DNA of 23,093 bases from the IMG/VR virus record IMGVR_UViG_3300010299_004828, positions 1 through 23,093 of that record; one strand, 5' to 3'. This DNA comes from a virus. The translations under genes were made by a program, and so were the position numbers. Numbering within the stretch: the first letter of the stretch is position 1; every line of letters starts with the position of its first letter. A model generated the notes under the pieces. That model made no database searches. It was not told the DNA's origin and saw only the letters and a list, made by a program, of their open reading frames with translations. Shown in pieces: positions 1 through 7,211 of the stretch.

Positions 1-590
1 ATGTTGACCAGTTTCAAAAGGGTGACATGAAGGGTGACATGGGACGTAAGCCCAAGGCACTAACATCACTCGTGCGTAACACAGTTAACATGATTGGTAG
101 TTATAACGTGGGCATGGTATGTACAAATCATACATATGCATCGCAGGATATGTTTGATCCAGATGATAAGATATCAGGTGGACAAGGATTTATCTATGCA
201 AGTTCAATTGTAGTAGCAATGCGTAAATTGAAACTTAAAGAAGATGAAGATGGTAACAAGGTAACGGATGTGCGTGGTATTAGAGCTGCGTGTAAGGTTA
301 TGAAGACACGTTACGCAAAACCTTTTGAATCAGTCCAGGTTAAGATTCCATACGAAACAGGAATGGATCCATACAGCGGACTGGTTGATTTATTCGAAGC
401 AAAAGGTTTACTTAAGAAAGACGGTAATAGACTTAAATATACTGACCTCAACGGAGAGACGCATCTAGAATATAGAAAAGCGTGGGTTGGTGAAAAGTTA
501 GACATGATTATCAAGGATATTGCCAACAAGCCTGACATTGCGGATGAGGAAACCATTGAGGAAAAGACTGAAGCAGTTGAAGAAAAATAA
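1..590 (+). CDS. uvsX: UvsX-like recombinase (RecA family), 3' part only
   Basis: C-terminal half of a T4-type UvsX recombinase, the phage RecA homologue that forms filaments on single-stranded DNA and catalyses strand exchange in recombination-dependent replication and repair. The reading frame is open to the left window edge (first whole codon at base 3), so the N-terminus and Walker A lie outside. Visible features are the run GDMGRKPKALTSLVRN, the CTNHTY segment at the end of a core strand, and a conserved ISGGQGFIYASS loop, followed by the IPYETGMDPYSGL stretch that matches GGIDPYSGL of T4 UvsX. The tail is acidic (many Glu and Asp in the last 25 residues), as in UvsX. T4 UvsX is 391 aa; about 196 are here. 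The stop codon directly abuts the next ATG. An in-frame 12-base tandem repeat (18-41) encodes KGDMKGDM. Identification is confident; only the missing half limits it. Confidence 0.95.
   Translation, partial: VDQFQKGDMKGDMGRKPKALTSLVRNTVNMIGSYNVGMVCTNHTYASQDMFDPDDKISGGQGFIYASSIVVAMRKLKLKEDEDGNKVTDVRGIRAACKVMKTRYAKPFESVQVKIPYETGMDPYSGLVDLFEAKGLLKKDGNRLKYTDLNGETHLEYRKAWVGEKLDMIIKDIANKPDIADEETIEEKTEAVEEK
18..41 (+). repeat. 12-base tandem duplication in uvsX
   Basis: The 12-mer AAGGGTGACATG occurs twice in perfect tandem (18-29 and 30-41), adding an in-frame KGDM repeat just before the GRKPK segment. It may be a recent slippage event or a lineage-wide insertion. Confidence 0.8.
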
Positions 591-812
591 ATGAACGCAA
601 ATTTATTATCAGACATTTGGAATATCCTCAGCGATAAGATAGCTGAACAGGACAAGGAAGTGGTGGCGCGAGAATTCGTGACCACCCTGCTTGACTATGA
701 CATACCAGAGTCAACTCTGGAAGAAATGATGGGCATAGACACGTACCTTGATGCGGCACTTGAGTATGCGTTAGCGGATGAACCAACTGATGATATGGAT
801 GAATATAATTAA
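591..812 (+). CDS. Small acidic phage protein of unknown function
   Basis: A 73-aa acidic protein starting at the base after the uvsX stop codon, so almost certainly translated from the same transcript. It looks all-helical and ends in an Asp/Glu-rich tail (ADEPTDDMDEYN). It has no signal peptide, membrane segment or motif I recognise. The segment LLDYDIPESTLEEMMGIDTYLDAALEYAL suggests two or three short helices. Its place behind uvsX suggests a role in, or simple co-expression with, recombination. No function can be assigned from sequence. Confidence 0.8.
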   Translation: MNANLLSDIWNILSDKIAEQDKEVVAREFVTTLLDYDIPESTLEEMMGIDTYLDAALEYALADEPTDDMDEYN

Positions 813-814
813 GA

Positions 815-1273
815 ATGACTAATTGGTACGATAGGATTACTAAGGACATAAGCAGCATTCCAAATGCTGTAGAATATTATGAAAAGGAACTTGTAGAGGC
901 CAAAAAAGAAACTAACGTTAAGGGCAGAATTGAGACTGCCTCAGCAACAATGCCTGCAATTGTAGAAACAAGATTTAGTCAGTTACAGGAAATTGAAGCA
1001 ATATTGGAATACCTTAACATAGAGCTGAGGAGGCTAAGAGCCAGCCATTTTAGAAAGTATGTTGAAAATTATCAAAGACAACTAAGTTCAAGAGACGCGG
1101 AAAAATTCGTGGACGGTGAGGCAGACGTAGTTGATTTTGAAAAAATTATAAATGAATTTGCTTTACTAAGAAATAAATGGTTGGGCATTATTAAAGGGCT
1201 TGACATCAAGCAATGGCAGTTATCAAATATTGTTAAATTGAGAACTGCTGGATTGGATGACGCCACAATCTAA
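815..1273 (+). CDS. Hypothetical helical phage protein downstream of uvsX
   Basis: A 152-aa, charged, predominantly helical protein beginning two bases after the previous stop. The middle (roughly residues 50-110, with runs such as RFSQLQEIEAILEYLNIELRRL and YVENYQRQLSSRDAEKFVDG) looks like long amphipathic helices, possibly coiled coil. There is no catalytic motif, signal peptide or membrane segment. I considered the recombination mediator UvsY because of size and position, but the residues do not line up with UvsY as I remember it. Its stop overlaps the stop of the convergent sulfotransferase gene by 4 bases (CTAA). I think the gene is real and conserved among marine T4-like phages from memory; its function is unknown. 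Confidence 0.8.
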   Translation: MTNWYDRITKDISSIPNAVEYYEKELVEAKKETNVKGRIETASATMPAIVETRFSQLQEIEAILEYLNIELRRLRASHFRKYVENYQRQLSSRDAEKFVDGEADVVDFEKIINEFALLRNKWLGIIKGLDIKQWQLSNIVKLRTAGLDDATI

Positions 1274-1896
1274 TCATTAGGAATTTGGAATTTAAATTCT
1301 TCTAGTTCATCACCATAATATTTCTCAACCATTTTAATAAAGTCTTTGGTAAAATATTGAGATTTGTCTCCACCTCTTACATTTTTTCTTTGATCCAAAG
1401 GAGCGTGGCAGCCGAGCAGATCCTGTATGATTGAAAAATCGTCCTCGAGATATTCAAATCTTAACAGATGATCAACTCCTCTACTGTAACTGACCTGTGA
1501 TTCAAACAAAGGATAATGGTATGGATTGCTAGAATTTTTAAAATAGTCAAAAAAAGCAACTATACCCTGGTTAGCCAAAACATAAATCAAACCTTCATTG
1601 CTTTTGAAATCAAAAGTGCCCGTCCTTTTAATTTGCTTATTGATCCTGATGGCAACTTTTCGATAAGAGAAGTCAAACAAACTAACCAATCTATTATACG
1701 TGTTCCTTATGACCGTGAATGACCATGTGGGTTTGTTATCATTCTTAATATAATCAGAAAATAATTGGTGCCCAGGCATGAGTATTTTTTTATCATCAGG
1801 ACTGTTCACGTTAGAAACTATCCAGGACTGAATTGATTTACCTGCAGTTTTTGGAATGTGTATGAATACTGGTAACTGTTCGAATTTAGGATTCAT
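1270..1896 (-). CDS. Sulfotransferase-family protein
   Basis: A 208-aa protein of the carbohydrate sulfotransferase type (Sulfotransfer_2-like), which would move sulfate from PAPS to a hydroxyl, most likely on a sugar. The N-terminal HIPKTAGKSI (residues 13-22) is the classic loop that binds the 5'-phosphosulfate of PAPS. VIRNTYNRLVSLF (62-74) fits the 3'-phosphate-binding segment, with Arg64 and Arg69. There is no signal peptide or membrane anchor, so it should act in the cytoplasm. I chose the ATG at 1896 because the PAPS loop follows at once; an in-frame GTG at 1953 would add 19 residues lacking family features. The gene opposes its neighbours and abuts a methyltransferase remnant, which suggests a separate acquisition. 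A late-promoter-like octamer lies 5 bases upstream of the ATG. PAPS could come from the APS-kinase-like product at 12004. Confidence 0.88.
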   Translation of the reverse strand: MNPKFEQLPVFIHIPKTAGKSIQSWIVSNVNSPDDKKILMPGHQLFSDYIKNDNKPTWSFTVIRNTYNRLVSLFDFSYRKVAIRINKQIKRTGTFDFKSNEGLIYVLANQGIVAFFDYFKNSSNPYHYPLFESQVSYSRGVDHLLRFEYLEDDFSIIQDLLGCHAPLDQRKNVRGGDKSQYFTKDFIKMVEKYYGDELEEFKFQIPND

Positions 1897-1901
1897 AAAA
1901 A

Positions 1902-1909
1902 TATTTATC
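1902..1909 (-). promoter_or_regulatory. T4-late-type promoter octamer GATAAATA
   Basis: Read on the minus strand, GATAAATA differs by one base from the T4 late consensus TATAAATA and ends 5 bases before the sulfotransferase ATG. Late transcription starts roughly 6-7 bases after this element, which would place +1 at or beside the start codon. No purine-rich ribosome site lies at normal spacing; the nearest (AGGGAG) is about 17 bases upstream, before the promoter element. Confidence 0.5.
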
Positions 1910-2125
1910 AGAACTCCCTGCAATCTAGGAACATCTAGAGAGATCGTCAACACATTTTCAGATAATCTACAAGAACAATATTCGTCAGTTTACAGAACTG
2001 TTGATGAAGTAAAAAATTTAATCAACAAAAAATTTAAACTAATTGAAACTGTGAGAATCTATCCAGATGAAATCGAAAGTAAATTTGGAACAAAACAATA
2101 CTATTTTGTAGCAGAAAAATTATAG
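1902..2125 (+). pseudogene. Stranded 3' end of a methyltransferase-like gene
   Basis: An open plus-strand segment encoding about 74 residues that read like the C-terminus of a SAM-dependent methyltransferase: SSVYRTVDEVKNLINKKFKLIETVRIYPDEI followed by KFGTKQYYFVAEKL and a stop at 2123-2125. The helix, the hydrophobic strand, and the closing QYYFV strand are typical of the end of a class I Rossmann fold. No motif I (GxGxG) or plausible start with a ribosome site precedes it; the only upstream ATG (1856) lies inside the antisense sulfotransferase gene. The protein-like sequence starts about where the sulfotransferase gene begins, so the simplest reading is that arrival of that gene removed the 5' part. 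It could also be a small expressed ORF. The family call is inference from pattern. Confidence 0.5.
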
Positions 2126-2140
2126 TCAATTAACTGCGCA

Positions 2141-2148
2141 TATAAATA
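2141..2148 (+). promoter_or_regulatory. T4-late-type promoter TATAAATA
   Basis: Exact match to the T4 late promoter core TATAAATA, followed by CC, ending 5 bases before the ATG at 2154. It probably drives the plus-strand glycan operon that starts there. No Shine-Dalgarno sequence lies between it and the ATG, so the transcript may have almost no leader. Confidence 0.65.
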
Positions 2149-2153
2149 CCAGT

Positions 2154-2918
2154 ATGAAAACAATCGTACTCGTAACTGGAGGCTTTGATCCCCTGCATTC
2201 TGGACACATTGCGTATTTTACTTCGGCACGAGAACTGGGCGATGAACTTTGGGTAGGAATAAATTCCGATGAATGGCTGACGAACAAGAAGGGAAGGGCA
2301 TTCATGCCAATCAATGAGAGGCTGGAAATTATCAAAAATCTATCCATGGTGAGTGAAACGATTGAATTTAATGATGCGGATGGCACAGCCAATGACGCCA
2401 TTAGAAAATTGATTGAAATGGAACCAAATGCACACTACATTTTCGCGAATGGTGGAGACAGGAAGGAGGCTAATGTTCCTGAGATGGAGAGATTCCATCC
2501 AAGGCTGGATTTTGTGTATGGAGTGGGTGGTGAAAACAAGAAAAACTCCAGCAGCTGGATACTGAACGATTGGAAGAGCCCAAGGACTGAAAGGCAGTGG
2601 GGCTATTACAGGGTATTGGATGAACATGGAAGTCACACCAAGCTCAAGGAGTTGGTAGTCAAGCCAGGCAAGAAACTGTCAATGCAGCGACACAGGAAGA
2701 GGGCGGAACATTGGTTTGTTGCGGAGGGCACTGCCAAACTGTATGGATGGGATGATGCCGTTGGAACCTATGAGGTGGGCGAGTATTCCGCACATGAACA
2801 CATACACATTGACCTCAAACAGTGGCACCAATTGGCAAACGAAACTGATGCTGATTTAAAAATAATTGAGATACAGTATGGTACGGATTGCGTTGAGGAG
2901 GACATCGAGAGAAAATGA
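2154..2918 (+). CDS. Cytidylyltransferase-like + cupin (sugar-phosphate isomerase-like) fusion
   Basis: A 254-aa two-domain protein. Residues 1-140 are a nucleotidyltransferase of the HldE C-terminal/TagD type: VTGGFDPLHSGHIAYFTSAR with the HxGH signature (HSGH, 15-18), then LGDELWVGINSD and NERLEIIKNL. Such enzymes join CTP or ATP to a sugar- or polyol-phosphate. Residues 148-245 are a cupin like the mannose-6-phosphate isomerase part of ManC: WGYYRVLDEHG, LVVKPGKKLSMQRH, RAEHWFVAEGTAKL and a later HEHIHI. The likely role is making or activating a sugar-phosphate for the glycosyltransferases that follow. It is the first gene of an operon behind a late promoter and overlaps the next gene by ATGA. 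The substrate is unknown, and the sequence cannot tell isomerase from epimerase or a purely binding cupin. Confidence 0.85.
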   Translation: MKTIVLVTGGFDPLHSGHIAYFTSARELGDELWVGINSDEWLTNKKGRAFMPINERLEIIKNLSMVSETIEFNDADGTANDAIRKLIEMEPNAHYIFANGGDRKEANVPEMERFHPRLDFVYGVGGENKKNSSSWILNDWKSPRTERQWGYYRVLDEHGSHTKLKELVVKPGKKLSMQRHRKRAEHWFVAEGTAKLYGWDDAVGTYEVGEYSAHEHIHIDLKQWHQLANETDADLKIIEIQYGTDCVEEDIERK

Positions 2919-3715
2919 GCGACTGGATATTCATCAGCAAGGGCGGCGAGGACCCCTACATAAATGATTTTGCGAAAGGGTGTGGAGCCGTGCCCGTCAA
3001 CTCCGATGACTTTGACTATGATGCTTCGGACAAACCCATAGTGCTGAGAGGCATCCTCAAGAAGAAGTGGATACACAGATGCTGGGAGGACGGCAGAGAC
3101 TTTTACTACATGGACACTGGATACTTTGGAAACGAGCCCGCGCAGAGCAATCCCAACGGTTGGAAGTATTGGCACAGGATAGTTAAGAATGATTTGCAGC
3201 ATGGAGAAATTGTCAAGCGTCCGGATGATAGGTTCCGAGCATTTAAGAAAAAATTCCAGCCATGGAAGAGGGATGGCAGAAAAATCCTGCTCGCAGCACC
3301 CGATGAAAAACCAATGAAATTCTATGAGAAGGATTTGGAATCGTGGCTAGCAGATACAATTACAGAAATAAAAAAGCACACGGACAGGCCCGTAGAAGTT
3401 AGGCGCAGGAACAAGCTGAGAACGGATAGGCTGTTGAAGGACACTCTGAAGGAAGCACTGCACGATGATGTGTTTGCGCTGGTAACATTCAATTCAAACG
3501 CAGCCGTGGAATCAATATTCGAGGGAGTGCCAGTTTTTCCATTGGCACCAACCAGCGCTGCCAGTCCAGTGGGGCTAAGAGATTTATCCCAGATAGAAAA
3601 GCCATACTACCCGGACGATGATAAATTATATGAGTGGGGATGCCATTTGGCGTATGGACAGTTCCACATCAGCGAAATTAAAACAGGACAAGTCCAAAGG
3701 ATGTTAGAACAATGA
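2915..3715 (+). CDS. GT-B-like glycosyltransferase paralogue 1 (capsule/Kdo-transferase-like)
   Basis: A 266-aa protein and the first of five diverged paralogues here. Shared landmarks are GRDFYYMDTGYFGN (60-73), WHRIVKND (86-93), a strand GRKILLAAP (121-129), HTDRPVEVR (155-163), and the signature TFNSNAAVESIFEGVPVF (191-208) followed by an Ala/Ser/Pro-rich loop and DLSQIEKPYY. The pattern 'NS.AA.E.....G.PVF' resembles the nucleotide-sugar-binding end of GT-B enzymes such as KpsC/LpsZ-type Kdo transferases, where a conserved residue holds the donor. Transfer of a sugar to a surface or virion glycan is therefore inferred; donor and acceptor are unknown. No membrane segment. It overlaps both neighbours by ATGA, so it is translationally coupled. 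Confidence 0.7.
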   Translation: MSDWIFISKGGEDPYINDFAKGCGAVPVNSDDFDYDASDKPIVLRGILKKKWIHRCWEDGRDFYYMDTGYFGNEPAQSNPNGWKYWHRIVKNDLQHGEIVKRPDDRFRAFKKKFQPWKRDGRKILLAAPDEKPMKFYEKDLESWLADTITEIKKHTDRPVEVRRRNKLRTDRLLKDTLKEALHDDVFALVTFNSNAAVESIFEGVPVFPLAPTSAASPVGLRDLSQIEKPYYPDDDKLYEWGCHLAYGQFHISEIKTGQVQRMLEQ

Positions 3716-4386
3716 AAGTATTCGTAGGATATGATACGAGAGAAGACATTGCATACCAGGTGTGCAAGCACAGCATAATCAGCAAGCAGCCCCAGGCTGA
3801 CGTGCAACCATTGAAACAACAGGAACTGCGCGAGGCTGGATGGTACACGCGTGGCATTGACAAATTGGCTTCAACGGAATTTACATTTACACGATTCCTA
3901 ATACCCGAACTGACGAACTTCAAGGGTTGGGCACTGTTCATGGACTGTGACATGATACTAACCACGGACATCAAGGAACTGTTTGATTCCGCTGATGACA
4001 GATACGCAGTTATGTGCGTGCAGCATGATTACAAGGTGCAGGAAGGATTCAAGATGGATGGACAGAAGCAGACTGTGTATCCTAGGAAAAATTGGTCCAG
4101 CGTGGTGCTTTGGAACTGCGGACATCCAAGCAATAGGGTGGTTACTACTGATTTGGTTAATGATGAGAAAACCACCGGAAAATATCTACACAGGTTCAGT
4201 TGGCTCAAGGATGAAGAAATTGGAAGCCTCAATCACACGTGGAACTATCTCGTGGGAGTCTACGATGACATAGAAAAACCAAAACTAATTCACTATACCG
4301 AGGGTGGACCTTGGTTTGAAAATTATAGGAACTGTGAGTTCCACCGAGAATGGAAGGACGAACTGTCCCACATGATGAAGGACTGA
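3712..4386 (+). CDS. Glycosyltransferase, GT8-like (GT-A fold)
   Basis: A 224-aa cytoplasmic protein with the layout of a GT-A retaining transferase of the GT8 type. MKVFVGYDTRED opens the first strand, GWALFMDCDMIL (72-83) carries the DxD metal/nucleotide-sugar motif (DCD, 78-80), NCGHP sits mid-protein, LNHTWNYL resembles the 'D.d.lN' region, and HYTEGGPWF takes the place of the usual His-x-x-G-x-x-K-P-W end motif. It would transfer a hexose from UDP-sugar. ATGA overlap upstream and TGATG overlap downstream place it in a coupled operon between GT-B paralogues 1 and 2. Acceptor unknown. Confidence 0.82.
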   Translation: MKVFVGYDTREDIAYQVCKHSIISKQPQADVQPLKQQELREAGWYTRGIDKLASTEFTFTRFLIPELTNFKGWALFMDCDMILTTDIKELFDSADDRYAVMCVQHDYKVQEGFKMDGQKQTVYPRKNWSSVVLWNCGHPSNRVVTTDLVNDEKTTGKYLHRFSWLKDEEIGSLNHTWNYLVGVYDDIEKPKLIHYTEGGPWFENYRNCEFHREWKDELSHMMKD

Positions 4387-5162
4387 TGAAGGAAAAATCT
4401 CTTGAAGAATCACTGGTATTGGGTTCCGGCAATAGGCTTACCACGGATCCAAATGACAAGACTAAACCATTGGTGGTTAGGGGAGTAATCAAGAGAGATC
4501 ATGTAAATCAGTGCATAAAGGATGGCAGAGACTTCTATTACATAGACACGGGCTATCTGGGCAATTTTCCCAGCGTTGGCAATCCTAGTGGCAAGAAGAT
4601 TTGGCACAGGGTAGTCAAGAACGAAAATCAACACAGCACGATAAAGGAAGTACCATCAGATAGATGGGAACGATTGGTTGAACAGGATCCTAGGCTGGAG
4701 TGGAAGGGTTGGAAGAATCATGATAAAAAAATTCTACTCGTGATGCCCAATCCCAAGGCGTGCAAGTATTACAATTTTGATTATGACGAATGGGTGGAGG
4801 AAACCAAGGATAAGATTTCAAGGTACACTGGCTTGCCCGTAGAAACCAGGATAAAGGGATCCCGCTCGGAAAGGAACAAGGGCTACACGATACATGACGC
4901 CCTTGACAGCGGCACATACGCAACGGTTGCATTTAACAGCATAGCGGCACTGGAGTCAGTGCTGTACGGAGTGCCCGCATTTGTTTCCGTGCCCTGTGCG
5001 GCAGCACCCCTGAGCAGTTTTGATTTATCGCAGTTGGATGCTCCATTCAAACCATCGGAAGAACTGATAGTAAAACAGTGCAGGCACGTTGCATACGGAC
5101 AGTTCACGATAGAAGAAATTGAAAACGGCACTGCGTATGAACTTACGGAAAGATACTCATGA
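4386..5162 (+). CDS. GT-B-like glycosyltransferase paralogue 2
   Basis: A 258-aa protein, closest in the window to paralogue 1: GRDFYYIDTGYLGN (47-60), WHRVVKNENQH (73-83), KKILLVMPNP (114-123), YTGLPVETR (147-155), FNSIAALESVLYGVPAF (183-199), DLSQLDAPF, and an end with HVAYGQFTIEEIENG. Start chosen at 4386 because the ATG overlaps the previous stop as TGATG; a start 36 bases upstream in the same frame would lie within the GT8 gene. The two genes share near-identical spacing of motifs across their full length, so they arose by duplication before the GT8 gene came between them, or the GT8 gene was part of the duplicated unit and lost from one copy. Confidence 0.7.
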   Translation: MKEKSLEESLVLGSGNRLTTDPNDKTKPLVVRGVIKRDHVNQCIKDGRDFYYIDTGYLGNFPSVGNPSGKKIWHRVVKNENQHSTIKEVPSDRWERLVEQDPRLEWKGWKNHDKKILLVMPNPKACKYYNFDYDEWVEETKDKISRYTGLPVETRIKGSRSERNKGYTIHDALDSGTYATVAFNSIAALESVLYGVPAFVSVPCAAAPLSSFDLSQLDAPFKPSEELIVKQCRHVAYGQFTIEEIENGTAYELTERYS

Positions 5163-6298
5163 AACTGTTACTGAATGACAAGGAAATAGCGCACTTCCTC
5201 AATCACAGCATTGATTACTGTGCAAGGGTGCGCAGGGCCATACAGTATGATGATCCTCATACCCAGGATGTCATAAACTCATTCCTTGATAGGGATGCAG
5301 TTCGCAAGGAAAAGGCATACAAGAAAAAATCCGAATACATTCCGCAGAAGGACGTGATGGATGCTGAAACAAAAACAAAATTCTATGACAAGGTAAAAAA
5401 GGCAGTGATTAGAGATTTGGAAAACTACGTTTATACCGTGAAACAGACTGCATCATTGATTAGAGAGCAAAACTTCCATGGCATACACAGGAACATAGAA
5501 CAAATCATATCGAGACTGGGCAAGGAGAAAATTTTTGCCAGATACATGAAATCCAACTATAGTAACTTCATCAAGGGAACCGGTACCAGCCTTACCAACA
5601 CGCCAATCCTGATGAGGCGCAAAGAATTTAACAATCACAGCGAGGATTGCCTGCTGAGGAACACCGTTGGCAATGAGGACCTATTGGTAAACAAGATAGC
5701 AAAAAATTATCCCATGTGGTTCATAGACAGTGGCTACACCAACTTCCTGGAACCAAACAAGAAATGGCACAGGCTGGTGAGGAGCCATCTGCACTACGGC
5801 AAGGAGTTTGACGCACCCGTCAATAGATTGAACAACTTTCCAATATTTCCGGTACCGTGGAGAAAGAACGGTGAGATAATCTACGTGATAGAGCCTGGAC
5901 CCTTTGCGGCAAAAATTTTTAACTGTGACTTGAAAAAATGGAAGTATGACGTTGCCCGAGAGCTTAGAAAATATACTGACAAGAGAATAGTGTTTCGAAG
6001 AAAGGCTCCCTTGCGACAGAGACCAAAACTAATTAGGCAACTGCTGGATGATGATTACTACTGCGTGGTTAGCATTAACTCAAATTCAGCAACCGAGGCT
6101 ATATGGGCGGGTGTTCCAGCAATCACCCTGGATAGGCACATAACCAATCCAGTCACAAGAAACAAGCTCAGTGACATCAATGACTTATACTATGGCGATA
6201 TCAAAAATTGGTTGTGCATGCTGAGCTACAGCCAATTTACCAAGCAGGAGCTCATGGATGGAACTGCCAAGAAAATAATTGATAGATACCATGTCTAA
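5159..6298 (+). CDS. GT-B-like paralogue 3 with long N-terminal extension
   Basis: A 379-aa protein. Residues about 145-379 match the paralogue family: MWFIDSGYTNF (186-196), KKWHRLVRSHLHYG (201-214), EIIYVIEPGP, KYTDKRIVFRR (271-281), and INSNSATEAIWAGVP (306-320), then LSYSQFTKQELMDGTAKKI. The first 140 residues are extra: Lys/Glu-rich helices without a motif I recognise (for example NEDK-rich 43-100 and RNIEQIISRLGKEKIFARYM). They may be a protein-interaction or acceptor-binding domain. The ATG overlaps the previous stop (ATGA). The role as a glycosyltransferase is inferred from the family signature only. Confidence 0.68.
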   Translation: MKLLLNDKEIAHFLNHSIDYCARVRRAIQYDDPHTQDVINSFLDRDAVRKEKAYKKKSEYIPQKDVMDAETKTKFYDKVKKAVIRDLENYVYTVKQTASLIREQNFHGIHRNIEQIISRLGKEKIFARYMKSNYSNFIKGTGTSLTNTPILMRRKEFNNHSEDCLLRNTVGNEDLLVNKIAKNYPMWFIDSGYTNFLEPNKKWHRLVRSHLHYGKEFDAPVNRLNNFPIFPVPWRKNGEIIYVIEPGPFAAKIFNCDLKKWKYDVARELRKYTDKRIVFRRKAPLRQRPKLIRQLLDDDYYCVVSINSNSATEAIWAGVPAITLDRHITNPVTRNKLSDINDLYYGDIKNWLCMLSYSQFTKQELMDGTAKKIIDRYHV

Positions 6299-7211
6299 AA
6301 TTACGGCAGTTGCATACTACGGGGGAATCCCAGCAAACAACTCCAATCCAGAAAAACCTCTCATCCTGGATAACTTCCTACAGGGAGTCAAAAACTCAGG
6401 AGACACCGCCGTGGCACATAGGAGCATGAACGTGTTGGACTGTGACGTGGCATTCATACAGGGTTTCGTACACGAACACGGCAAGACGGCACCGCACCTA
6501 CAATTGAGGAGGAGGGCAGTGGAGCATCAACGCGTGAATGGCAAGCGCTCGCTGATAGTGGACAGCAATTTGTTCCTGTATGCGGATCCCGGCAATACCA
6601 AAAGATATCTACGCTACAGTTTTGATGGAGTTTTTCCAACCACGGGATTCTATTTTGATAGGGAGATTGATCCCACTAGATGGCAGAAGATTAGTAAAAA
6701 CCTGGGGATTACACTCAAGGAATACAGGAAGGATGGTAAACACATCCTTGTTTGTTGCCAAAGAAACGGAGGATGGTCAATGAAGGGAGTACCCGTACAG
6801 GATTGGTTGAATGACACCATACGTAAAATTAAATCATTTAGTGATAGACCAATCGTTGTTAGACCACATCCAGGAGACAAAAAGTGGAGGACGTACCTAA
6901 GAATTACAGATAAGAACGTTACACTAAGCACAAAACACATAGGAGAAGATCTAAGGGGTGCTTGGGCATCAGTGCTTCATAACAGCAGTCCTGCTGTTGC
7001 CAGCACCATAGAAGGTGTACCAGTTTTTCTAACTGATCCTAATCCTGAATTTAGTCAGGCAGCAGAAGTTTCAAACACAAATCTAAAAAGATTAGAGGAT
7101 CCAAAGACATTTGATAGGAAGGCATGGATAGAGAAATTATCAATGTGCCATTGGAACTTTGAGGAATTGCGATCTGGAGAAGCCTGGCAGTTTTTTAGAA
7201 AATTTATTTAA
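6291..7211 (+). CDS. GT-B-like paralogue 4
   Basis: A 306-aa protein of the same superfamily but more diverged. Family landmarks are HILVCCQRNGGWSMKG (151-166), DRPIVVRPHP (185-194), HNSSPAVASTIEGVPVF (230-246), and a C-terminal LSMCHWNFEELRSGEAW. The RPHP motif, shared with paralogue 5, is typical of capsule-type transferases. Start placed at ATG 6291, which overlaps the previous gene by 8 bases; an in-frame TTG 12 bases upstream is less likely. Its stop overlaps by 8 bases the stop of the convergent minus-strand glycosyltransferase gene, leaving no room for a classical terminator. Confidence 0.68.
   Translation: MSKITAVAYYGGIPANNSNPEKPLILDNFLQGVKNSGDTAVAHRSMNVLDCDVAFIQGFVHEHGKTAPHLQLRRRAVEHQRVNGKRSLIVDSNLFLYADPGNTKRYLRYSFDGVFPTTGFYFDREIDPTRWQKISKNLGITLKEYRKDGKHILVCCQRNGGWSMKGVPVQDWLNDTIRKIKSFSDRPIVVRPHPGDKKWRTYLRITDKNVTLSTKHIGEDLRGAWASVLHNSSPAVASTIEGVPVFLTDPNPEFSQAAEVSNTNLKRLEDPKTFDRKAWIEKLSMCHWNFEELRSGEAWQFFRKFI

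Noticed and set aside
815-1273. UvsY recombination mediator
   Set aside because: Size and position next to uvsX fit, but the residues do not match UvsY as I know it, and marine T4-like phages usually carry a separate UvsY. Left as unknown.
1270-1280. Palindrome CTAATCATTAG at the convergent gene ends
   Set aside because: The 1-base centre cannot form a loop, no T-run follows, and half of it is explained by overlapping stop codons. No support for a terminator or operator.
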